Shown here piece after piece: positions 1 through 6,056 of a stretch of DNA of 10,479 bases; the stretch's first letter is position 1; each line of letters opens with the position of its first letter. Source of the stretch: JAAZPG01 sp012797375 (lineage in GTDB: Bacteria > Acidobacteriota > Aminicenantia > Aminicenantales > UBA4085); contig CALMMC010000166.1 of the NCBI GenBank assembly GCA_937868205.1, forward strand, positions 1-10,479, given 5' to 3'. The translations under genes were made by a program, and so were the position numbers. The notes beneath the pieces were generated by a model. It was not told the origin of the DNA. It saw only the letters and a program-made list of their open reading frames with translations, and did no database searches.

Positions 1-1
1 C

Positions 2-2005
2 GGATTCCTGGCCGCGTGGCTCCCGGGCGGAACGTTGAGGCCGCTGGCCGTCGACGAGTGCTTCAAGATCAAGCGTTTGGCCGGTCCGCAGTTGTCCCCC
101 TTCGGAAAAAGGGTGGTCTACACGGTCACGGTCATGGACAAGGAAGCGAACAAGGGCGAAAGCGAGATCTGGGCCGCGCCGCTCGCCGGAGGCTGCCCGC
201 GCTTGCTGGCCTCGAGCCCGGCCGCGGATCACACGCCCCGCTGGTCGCCCGACGGCAAGCGGATCGCCTTCATCTCCTCCCGCGGCGGAACGCCCCAGAT
301 CTGGACGGTCGCCGCCGAGGGCGGAGAGCCGGTCCAGCTCACGCGACTTTCCACCGGCGCGTCCGGCGTCATTTGGTCGCCCGACGGCCGGCTCCTGGCC
401 TTCGCCTCGTCGGTTTATCCCGAGGCGGCCGACGACGCGGCCAACAAGGCCCGGAGCGAGGCGGCCGCCGCGGGCAAGGTCAAAGCCCGGCTGTTCGACA
501 CGCTCCTCGTCCGCCACTGGAACGCATGGAGCGACGGCACGCGGAGCCACGTCTTCGTCGTTCCGGCCGCCGGCGGCCCGGCCGTCGACCTCACGCCGGG
601 GGACTTCGACACGCCGCCGATCGCCCTCGGCGGAAGCCAGGACTACGTCTTTTCCCCCGACGGGAAAGAGATCGCCTTCGTCCGCAACATCGATCCCGAA
701 TTGAAAAAAGGGCTGGGGACGAACAACGACGTTTTCGTCGTCCCGTCCGCCGGCGGAGAGATCCGCCGGATCACGACGAACAAGGCCAACGACCATTCGC
801 CGCTCTACTCCCCCGACGGCCGATACCTGGCCTACCTGGCCATGGCCCGGCCGGGATTCGAGGCGGACAAGCAGTCCTTGATGATCTACGACCGGACGGC
901 GGGCACGACGGTCAACCTGACCGAAGCTCTGGACCGGTCGGTCGGCGAGATGCTCTGGACGCCGGACTCGGCCGCGCTGTATTTCGCCTGCGACGATTGG
1001 GGCCGGAAAGCCGTCTTCCGGGCCGCCCTGGACGGCCGGAAGGTCGAACGGGTCCTGGAAGGCCACAATCTGTCCTCGCTCCATCTGACGCCGGATGGAA
1101 CGACGCTGGTCTTCGCCCGGCAGGCGATGAACCAGCCGGCCGATGTCTTCGCCTGCCGCTTGGCCGATAAGACGCTGTCCCGGGTCACCGACATCAACCG
1201 GGATCTTTTGGCCGGGCTGGATATGAACCCGGCCGAGGAAATCACCTTTCTCGGGGCCGGCGACGAGCCGGTTCACGGCTGGCTGCTCAAGCCGCCCGCC
1301 TTCGACGCCTCCAAGAAGTATCCCCTGGTGATGCTCATCCACGGAGGTCCCCAGGGCGCTTGGACGGACGAATTCCATTTCCGGTGGAACGCCCAGATGT
1401 TCGCCGCCCCGGGCTACGTCGTGGCCATGATCAACTTCCACGGGAGCACGGGCTACGGCCAGGCCTTCACCGATTCGATCAGCGGCGATTGGGGCGGCAA
1501 GCCCTACACGGACATCGCCAAGGGCATGGGCTACATCCACGGCCGGTATCCGTTCATCGACATCAGCCGGAACGCGGCCGCCGGCGGCTCCTACGGCGGC
1601 TACATGATCAACTGGATCGAAAGCCGCGGGACGAAGGTGTTCAATTGCCTTGTCAGCCATTCGGGCGTCTTCGATCTGCGGTCCATGTACGGAGCGACCG
1701 AGGAGCTGTGGTTCCCGGAATGGGAATACCTGGGAACGCCTTGGACAAGCCCCGAACAATACCGGAAGTTCTCTCCGTCCAGCACCGTCGCCGACTTCAA
1801 AACGCCCTGCCTCGTCATCCACGGGGCCAATGATTTCCGGGTTCCCCTCGAACAAGGGCTCCAGATGTACACGTCCCTTCAGCGGATGAACATCCCGTCC
1901 AAATTCCTCTATTTCCCCGACGAGGATCATTTCATCCTGAAGCCGCAGAACTCGGAGCTGTGGTACCGGACGATTTGGAACTGGTTCGCCGAATACCTGA
2001 AATGA
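2..2005 (+). CDS. S9C family serine peptidase, DPP5-like (5' end missing)
   Basis: Secreted serine exopeptidase/oligopeptidase, probably a dipeptidyl-peptidase 5-like enzyme that removes dipeptides from imported oligopeptides in the periplasm. Numbering from the TTG at 35: seven repeats of the SPDGxxLAF type lie near residues 21, 70, 114, 206, 258, 308 and 351, matching a seven-bladed propeller. A C-terminal alpha/beta hydrolase follows, with the nucleophile Ser519 in GGSYGGYM, Asp600 in GANDFRVP and His632 in DEDHF. The Ser-Asp-His spacing is close to that of Porphyromonas DPP5, as I recall it. The motifs RHWNAWSDGTRSHVF and FPEWEYLGTPW also resemble DPP5. The frame stays open upstream of TTG 35 to base 2 and reads GFLAAWLPGGTLRP, which looks like the end of a signal peptide, so the gene is cut by the window edge and the TTG is not its start. 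It ends 10 bases before the stop of the convergent membrane protein. Class is secure; the exact specificity is inferred. Confidence 0.93.
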   Translation, partial: GFLAAWLPGGTLRPLAVDECFKIKRLAGPQLSPFGKRVVYTVTVMDKEANKGESEIWAAPLAGGCPRLLASSPAADHTPRWSPDGKRIAFISSRGGTPQIWTVAAEGGEPVQLTRLSTGASGVIWSPDGRLLAFASSVYPEAADDAANKARSEAAAAGKVKARLFDTLLVRHWNAWSDGTRSHVFVVPAAGGPAVDLTPGDFDTPPIALGGSQDYVFSPDGKEIAFVRNIDPELKKGLGTNNDVFVVPSAGGEIRRITTNKANDHSPLYSPDGRYLAYLAMARPGFEADKQSLMIYDRTAGTTVNLTEALDRSVGEMLWTPDSAALYFACDDWGRKAVFRAALDGRKVERVLEGHNLSSLHLTPDGTTLVFARQAMNQPADVFACRLADKTLSRVTDINRDLLAGLDMNPAEEITFLGAGDEPVHGWLLKPPAFDASKKYPLVMLIHGGPQGAWTDEFHFRWNAQMFAAPGYVVAMINFHGSTGYGQAFTDSISGDWGGKPYTDIAKGMGYIHGRYPFIDISRNAAAGGSYGGYMINWIESRGTKVFNCLVSHSGVFDLRSMYGATEELWFPEWEYLGTPWTSPEQYRKFSPSSTVADFKTPCLVIHGANDFRVPLEQGLQMYTSLQRMNIPSKFLYFPDEDHFILKPQNSELWYRTIWNWFAEYLK

Positions 2006-2015
2006 GCCGGCGGGG

Positions 2016-3344
2016 CTACGACCGGACGGGACCGCGGCGGGAGAGAACGAAAAGCGTTCCGTTTCCGCCCAGGTAGCCGGCGGTCAGGGCGATGCCGGCG
2101 GCCGTCGCCCCGATCATTCCGAGGGGCCCGACGGTCAACCAGAAAACCGCCGCGACCATCGCGATCTGGACCAGGACGGCGGCCGCGATCGGGTTGGTGT
2201 CCCGGGCCCGGACGAGGATCCCCCGCCGGTAGGCGAGGACCGCCTCCAGAAAGGGAAGGAGGACGAGCAATCGGGCGGGCAGGAGGGCGAATCCGGCCAG
2301 TTCCGGCGACAAGCCCGAGACCGTTCCCATCCAGACGGGGGCCAAGGGCGAGAATACCACCGCGGCCATCCCCAGCGTCCCGGCGAGCCCGATCGTCCCG
2401 GCCATCCGGCGGAGGAGGATCTTGTGCTCGCCCCGGTCGCCGGCCAGGGCGATCACGACTTCCTGGACGGCGATGCCGCCCGTCCGGAAGATGAAGGCCA
2501 GCCCCATGATCACCGGCACCACGGCCAGCGATTCGATCGGCATCCGGCTCCGGCCGAGGAAAAACGACGTCAGGGGGTGGACGGAAAAGGAAAGAAACGA
2601 GGTCATGGCCAGGGGGACATAAAACCGGCCGATTTTATCGAGCGTCAGAGCCCGGCCGAAGGCGCACTCCTCGTCGCTTTGGCTTCGGAGCCGCCGGACC
2701 AATCCCCTGGCCATAAACCGGCTGGCCGCCGCCTCGGCCAGAACCCCGATCCCCAAGGCCCCCCCGCCGACGCAGGCCCCCGGGAGGCGGACGGCCAGGG
2801 CCAAGACGACCCCCGTTGCGGCCATGGTCGAAAGGCGGACCGCCGTCCCCCAGGCCACGCCCCGCGGCTTCCCCCCGCGGATGAGAATCCCCTGGTAGAA
2901 CCGGCGATAGCCGATCGCCGCCGGCCAGAGGATCAGAAAGATCATCGATTGGGCCGACAGCCGGGCGACGTCCTCGGGCAGGCCGATCAATCCTCGGGCG
3001 ATCCACCGGAAAACCGGCGGCAGGAGAAGAAGGATCATGATCGCGGTCACGGCCGCGTTCAGGACGTTGGAAAAGCGGCGGAGGCGCCGGAAGGCGATTT
3101 TATCCTGGACCAAGGCGTTGGAAGCCGAGAGCATCATGACGATGGGCGACTCGACGATCCAGGCCAGCGACGTGGCCACGCCGAAGGCGGCCAAATTGAT
3201 CTTGGGATCGGCCAAGCGGGCGATGATCGCGGCCACGAAGGGACCCTCGACGGCCATCATCAGCCAGGTCGCCTGGAGCGGCAGCCAATAGTTCAGGGCG
3301 GTCCGGGGGGTCAGGGCGGCCGCCGGTTTTTGATTCGGGCTCAT
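2016..3344 (-). CDS. Polytopic membrane protein, MOP-flippase superfamily, possibly ANKH-like
   Basis: Integral inner-membrane protein with about 12 hydrophobic segments arranged as two similar halves, as in MATE/MurJ/Wzx/ANKH transporters. The first half holds YWLPLQATWLMM, SPIVMMLSASNAL and GYRRFYQGILIR. The second half has a counterpart, AYRRGILVRARD, at the equivalent place, which suggests internal duplication. The pattern of a transmembrane segment followed by a basic GIL-x-R stretch recalls the ANKH (progressive ankylosis) family, but I cannot confirm that without a profile search. The substrate is unknown. Start choice is uncertain: GTG at 3419, ATG at 3362 and ATG at 3344 are in frame, and none has a visible Shine-Dalgarno site. 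I prefer 3344 (MSPNQKP, about 16 residues before the first membrane segment), because a start at 3419 would lie upstream of the transcript expected from the minus-strand TATAAT at 3421-3426. Codon use stays coding-like up to 3419, so the longer form of 467 residues remains possible. Confidence 0.8.
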   Translation of the reverse strand: MSPNQKPAAALTPRTALNYWLPLQATWLMMAVEGPFVAAIIARLADPKINLAAFGVATSLAWIVESPIVMMLSASNALVQDKIAFRRLRRFSNVLNAAVTAIMILLLLPPVFRWIARGLIGLPEDVARLSAQSMIFLILWPAAIGYRRFYQGILIRGGKPRGVAWGTAVRLSTMAATGVVLALAVRLPGACVGGGALGIGVLAEAAASRFMARGLVRRLRSQSDEECAFGRALTLDKIGRFYVPLAMTSFLSFSVHPLTSFFLGRSRMPIESLAVVPVIMGLAFIFRTGGIAVQEVVIALAGDRGEHKILLRRMAGTIGLAGTLGMAAVVFSPLAPVWMGTVSGLSPELAGFALLPARLLVLLPFLEAVLAYRRGILVRARDTNPIAAAVLVQIAMVAAVFWLTVGPLGMIGATAAGIALTAGYLGGNGTLFVLSRRGPVRS

Positions 3345-3399
3345 GGGCCGGGAGGCTACCATGTTCGGGGCGCCGGCGACAAACGCGGAATCCGCGCGG

Positions 3400-3428
3400 T
3401 TGCCGGCCGGCGGCTTCACGATTATAAT
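3400..3428 (+). promoter_or_regulatory. Putative sigma70-type promoter for the ferritin-like gene
   Basis: TTGCCG at 3400-3405 and a perfect TATAAT at 3423-3428 are separated by 17 bases. In DNA this GC-rich the AT block stands out. The expected transcription start is near 3435, only about six bases before the ATG at 3441, so the transcript would be nearly leaderless and would lose part of the GGAGA at 3433-3437. This is sequence inference only. Confidence 0.5.
3421..3428. promoter_or_regulatory. Palindromic ATTATAAT, shared divergent -10 region
   Basis: The 8-base palindrome ATTATAAT reads TATAAT on both strands, at 3423-3428 on the plus strand and at 3426-3421 on the minus strand. It lies between the divergent membrane-protein and ferritin-like genes. 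No good -35 is visible for the minus strand at 16-18 bases spacing, where the bases read like GGCGTT. A back-to-back promoter is therefore plausible but weaker on the minus side. Confidence 0.35.
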
Positions 3429-3440
3429 GACCGGAGAAGA

Positions 3441-3926
3441 ATGAACGCCTCTGATGACCGGTTCCCCGCCTTGATTCGAAATCTGGATCTGTTGAAGGAG
3501 ATCGAAACGGCCGCCGGCCGTCTCTACGCCGGATTCGCGGCCGCCTTCCCTGAAGACGCCCCGCTCTGGGACGTCTTAAGGGCCGAGGAGGAAGGCCACG
3601 CCCGCCGGGTCGATGAGCTCAAGAGACTGGTTGAAGCCGACCGGCAGGCCTTTCATCCGGACAAATTCAATCCGGCGGCCTTGAACACCTTTCTGGCCGG
3701 CCTTCGCGAAAGTCTCAGGAAGCTGGAAAAAGGCGAAATCTGGAGACGCCAAGCCTTGGCCGTCGCCCAGGATTTGGAGAACACACTCTCCGAAAGGGCC
3801 TTCTACAGGGTCGTCCAAAGCGAGCTTCCGGAATTCAATAAGCTCGTCGAGGACATCGACCGCGAGACCCGGGCCCACCAGCAAAGGCTGCTCGAGTTCA
3901 TCCGCCTTCATTTTCCCGCGTCTTGA
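3441..3926 (+). CDS. Ferritin-like / rubrerythrin-like small protein
   Basis: A 161-residue, almost wholly helical soluble protein without signal peptide, expected in the cytoplasm. The first half reads like a rubrerythrin-type helix pair: Glu20/Glu22, LYAGFAAAFPED, LW, then EEEGH with an ExxH motif at Glu50-His53. The second half repeats the plan with LENTLSERAFYR (Glu113, Glu118) and ETRAH (Glu142, His146). In that second motif the Glu-His spacing is one residue longer than the usual ExxH, so a complete di-iron site is not certain. The family knowledge points to iron or peroxide handling; a direct role is not shown. It lacks the C-terminal rubredoxin Cys4 domain of classical rubrerythrin. 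The start is the ATG at 3441, preceded by GGAGA. The stop TGA overlaps a TTGACA hexamer and the TTG of the next small frame. Because it is co-oriented with the export operon, read-through into it is possible. Confidence 0.8.
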   Translation: MNASDDRFPALIRNLDLLKEIETAAGRLYAGFAAAFPEDAPLWDVLRAEEEGHARRVDELKRLVEADRQAFHPDKFNPAALNTFLAGLRESLRKLEKGEIWRRQALAVAQDLENTLSERAFYRVVQSELPEFNKLVEDIDRETRAHQQRLLEFIRLHFPAS

Positions 3927-3951
3927 CAAGCCGTGAATCAGAGGGCATATG
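3923..3951 (+). promoter_or_regulatory. Candidate promoter of the export operon
   Basis: A perfect TTGACA at 3923-3928, overlapping the stop of the ferritin-like gene, is followed after 17 bases by CATATG at 3946-3951, which matches TATAAT at three of six positions. The -35 is ideal and the -10 weak. If used, transcription would start near 3958, leaving a leader of about 170 bases before the adaptor gene. It is the only promoter-like sequence I see ahead of the operon. Confidence 0.35.
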
Positions 3952-4135
3952 GAAAACGAATATCGACCCGGACCTCCGCGACGCCGAACTTTTCCTCCGG
4001 ATCTTCCGCCCAAGGATCGACGCCGGCGGCCCGCCGGCGGCCGTCCTGGCGCTCAAGATGAAGCCGCCGGAGCCGGCCGGCCGGGGCGGAGGCTCTTTCC
4101 TCCGGGGCTTTCTCAACAACCGGCGGCGGGCCTGA
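3923..4135 (+). CDS. Small unidentified ORF or leader peptide upstream of the exporter
   Basis: A reading frame of up to 70 residues that I do not recognise. It contains a protein-like stretch (IDPDLRDAELFLRIFRPRID) and ends in FLRGFLNNRRRA. About nine in ten of its third codon positions are G or C, as in the surrounding genes, whereas the frame that continues into the adaptor is rich in A/T-ending codons and Pro/Arg here and looks non-coding. The only usual start is TTG at 3923, overlapping the previous stop and lacking a Shine-Dalgarno site, so the true start is uncertain. If the TTGACA here is a -35, this start could not lie on the transcript. Its stop TGA at 4133-4135 overlaps the first adaptor codon as CTGA, which suggests translational coupling. 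Alternatives are a non-coding leader, or the 5' part of the adaptor gene separated by a frameshift. Confidence 0.4.
   Translation: MTSRESEGIWKTNIDPDLRDAELFLRIFRPRIDAGGPPAAVLALKMKPPEPAGRGGGSFLRGFLNNRRRA
4022..4038 (+). repeat. GC-rich perfect inverted repeat in the operon leader
   Basis: GCCGGCGG, one C, then CCGCCGGC: an 8+1+8 perfect inverted repeat. It lies about 94 bases before the apparent adaptor start, within the small ORF or leader. It could fold in RNA with a slightly opened loop. No U-run follows, so it is not an intrinsic terminator. Such repeats also arise by chance in DNA this rich in GCCGG. Confidence 0.35.
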
Positions 4136-5112
4136 AGCGCGGTCTCGGGCTCGGCGTTTTGATCGTCCTGTGCGCCTGCGGCGGACGGGACGTCGGGAGC
4201 GAAATCATCCTGACGGGTTCGGTCGAAAGCGATCCCGTTCGCGTCTCCCCGCTCGTCGGGGGGCGCTTGCTCGAGGTCGCGGCCGTCGAGGGAACGCGGA
4301 TCGGCGCGGGCGGGATCATCGCCCGGATCGACGCGACCGACCTCGAGCTTCAGCTCCGGCAGGCCGAAACCGCCGTCCGGGCGGCGGAAACCCATCTCGC
4401 CCTCGTCCGGAAGGGCGTCCGGAGCGAGGACCTGGCCACGGCCCGGGAGCAGGTCAAGCAGGCGGAAATCGCGGTCGACAAAGCCGAGCGGGAGCGTCGG
4501 CGCCTGGCCCGGTTGTACGAAGAAGGATCGATCACGGCCAAGGCGCTCGACGATGTCTCCGTCCAGGCCGATTCGGCCCGGAGCGTCCTCCAACAGGCCC
4601 GGAAGCAATACGAAAAAGCCGAAGCCGGCGCCCGCAAGGAGGAAATCGAGGCGGCCGAAGCCCTCCGCGACCAAGCTCGGGCCGCGGCCGACATTTTGAA
4701 GAAGAAGATCGGCGATTGCCTGGTCCTTTCCCCCGTCGCCGGGACCGTCCTCCACCGCCTGGCCGAGCCCGGCGAAGTCGTCGCCCCCGGAACGGCCCTG
4801 GCGATCTTGGCCGATCTTACGACCGTCAAGATCACGGCGTACGTCCCGGAACGAGACTTGGGCTCCATCGCCCCGGGAATGAGCGCCTCGCTGAGGGCGG
4901 ACGCCTTCCCCCGGCGGAGTTTTCCGGCCTCGGTATCGCGCATCGCCGACGAGGCGGAATTCACCCCCAAGACGATCCAGACGCGGGACGAGCGGGTCAA
5001 AACCGTTTACCGGATCGAGCTGGCCGCTCCGAACCCCGAGGGAGTCTTCAAGCCCGGGATGCCGGTCGACGTCGTCCTGACCCGGCCCCCAAGCCGGCCG
5101 GCGGCCCGCTGA
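4132..5112 (+). CDS. ybhG: Periplasmic adaptor (HlyD/MFP) lipoprotein of ABC exporter, YbhG-like
   Basis: Membrane-fusion subunit linking the inner-membrane ABC exporter to an outer-membrane channel. Counted from CTG 4132 it has 326 residues, close to E. coli YbhG. The N-terminus is a lipoprotein signal: LKR, a hydrophobic GLGLGVLIVL run and the lipobox LCAC, with Cys16 as the lipidation site. Then come the first half of a lipoyl domain (VSPLVGGRLLEV), a long coiled-coil hairpin (about residues 70-205), the second lipoyl half (LSPVAGTVLHRLAEPGEVV) and a beta-barrel/membrane-proximal region. The hairpin contains RLARLYEEGSIT, a near-match to the TolC-docking pattern RxxxLxxxxxxS. No usual start codon exists between ATG 3949 and the signal. 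The 3949 start would add about 60 Pro/Arg-rich residues with poor codon bias, so I place the start at a CTG overlapping the previous stop (CTGA). An upstream frameshift is the alternative. ATPase 1 follows 14 bases later. Confidence 0.88.
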   Translation: MKRGLGLGVLIVLCACGGRDVGSEIILTGSVESDPVRVSPLVGGRLLEVAAVEGTRIGAGGIIARIDATDLELQLRQAETAVRAAETHLALVRKGVRSEDLATAREQVKQAEIAVDKAERERRRLARLYEEGSITAKALDDVSVQADSARSVLQQARKQYEKAEAGARKEEIEAAEALRDQARAAADILKKKIGDCLVLSPVAGTVLHRLAEPGEVVAPGTALAILADLTTVKITAYVPERDLGSIAPGMSASLRADAFPRRSFPASVSRIADEAEFTPKTIQTRDERVKTVYRIELAAPNPEGVFKPGMPVDVVLTRPPSRPAAR

Positions 5113-5126
5113 GAGATCGGGAAAAT

Positions 5127-6056
5127 ATGGCCGAAGAGGCGGCCCTCCAAGCGTCCGGCCTCCGCTTCTCCTTCGGGAAGACGGAGGCGCTCGGCGGCGT
5201 CGATTTGGAGGTCGCCCGGGGGGAAATATTCGGTCTCGTCGGGCCGGACGGGGCGGGCAAGACGACCCTCATCCGCGTCTTTTGCGGCCTCCTCGCCCCG
5301 GACTCCGGCGCCTGCCGCGTGCTCGGCTTGGATACGGTCCGGGACCGGGCCCGCCTCATCCGCCGGATCGGCTACCTCTCCCAACGATTCTCCCTCTACG
5401 GCGACCTCAGCGTCGGGGAAAACCTCGACTTCTTCGCCGAAATCCACGGCCGGAGAGATTCCGCCGGCCGCAAGCGCCGGCTGCTCGAGGAGATGGATCT
5501 CCTTCGCTTCCGGAAGCGCCCGGCCGAGGATCTTTCCGGGGGCATGAAGCAGAAGCTGGCCCTGGCCTGCACGCTCATTCACGCGCCCGAGATCCTTTTC
5601 CTGGACGAGCCGACCAACGGCGTCGATCCCGTCGCCCGCCGCGATTTCTGGAACATCCTGGCCGGTCTTTCGGCCGGGGGGGTGACCGTCGTCATTTCCA
5701 CGCCCTACCTGGACGAAGCCGAGCACTGCGGCCGCGTGGCCTTCATGGCCGGGGGGCGGATCGCGGCCGTGGAGACGCCGGCCGGGGCGAAGGAGCTTGT
5801 CCTGGAGCGGATCTGCGAAATCGTCTGCTCGCCCGTCATCCGGGCCCGCGAGGCCGCCGGACTCGTCCCCGGCGTCGTTTCGGTCCACGCCTATGGGGAC
5901 AAGATCCGAGCCGCCCTCGCGGCCGGGGCCGAACCCGGCGCGCTCCGGGCGGCCGTGGAGAAGCACGCCCGGATCTCGGCCTTCCGGATGGTCCGGCCGT
6001 CGCTGGAGGATGTCTTCATTCATCTGCTCCGGCGGAACAGGGGGACGACGGCATGA
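5127..6056 (+). CDS. ybhF: ABC exporter ATPase 1 (equivalent of YbhF N-terminal half)
   Basis: Cytoplasmic nucleotide-binding subunit, 309 residues. Visible motifs are Walker A GPDGAGKTT (39-47, Lys45), Q-loop Gln86, signature LSGGM (136-140), Walker B ILFLDE (Asp160, Glu161) and D-loop GVDP. The H-loop position reads ISTPYLDEAE, so Pro193 replaces the usual histidine. The C-terminal extension ends in the SLEDVFIHLL motif typical of drug/ABC-2 exporter ATPases. E. coli YbhF is a single protein with two ATPase domains; this gene matches its first domain, including GPDGAGKTT and LSGGMKQK as I recall that sequence, and the next gene matches the second. The ATG at 5127 follows a weak purine-rich GATCGGGA. 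The 3' end overlaps the next gene as ATGA, implying coupled translation and roughly equal amounts of the two subunits. Confidence 0.93.
   Translation: MAEEAALQASGLRFSFGKTEALGGVDLEVARGEIFGLVGPDGAGKTTLIRVFCGLLAPDSGACRVLGLDTVRDRARLIRRIGYLSQRFSLYGDLSVGENLDFFAEIHGRRDSAGRKRRLLEEMDLLRFRKRPAEDLSGGMKQKLALACTLIHAPEILFLDEPTNGVDPVARRDFWNILAGLSAGGVTVVISTPYLDEAEHCGRVAFMAGGRIAAVETPAGAKELVLERICEIVCSPVIRAREAAGLVPGVVSVHAYGDKIRAALAAGAEPGALRAAVEKHARISAFRMVRPSLEDVFIHLLRRNRGTTA

Noticed and set aside
2006..2015. Bidirectional terminator between the convergent first two genes
   Set aside because: Only ten bases are available and they hold no stem with a U-run on either strand.
2424..3440. Plus-strand extension of the ferritin-like gene upstream to 2424
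   Set aside because: The added product is low-complexity Gln/Gly/Pro/Asp/Arg sequence opposite the membrane-protein gene; the ATG at 3441 begins the recognisable protein.
3949..4131. ATG 3949 as the start of the adaptor gene
   Set aside because: It would add about 60 Pro/Arg-rich residues with many A/T-ending codons before a perfect lipoprotein signal, unlike any adaptor of this family I know.
3898..4755. Long minus-strand reading frame opposite the adaptor gene
   Set aside because: Its Gly/Asp/Arg/Pro-rich composition is that of an antisense shadow in GC-rich DNA, and the plus strand encodes a recognisable adaptor.
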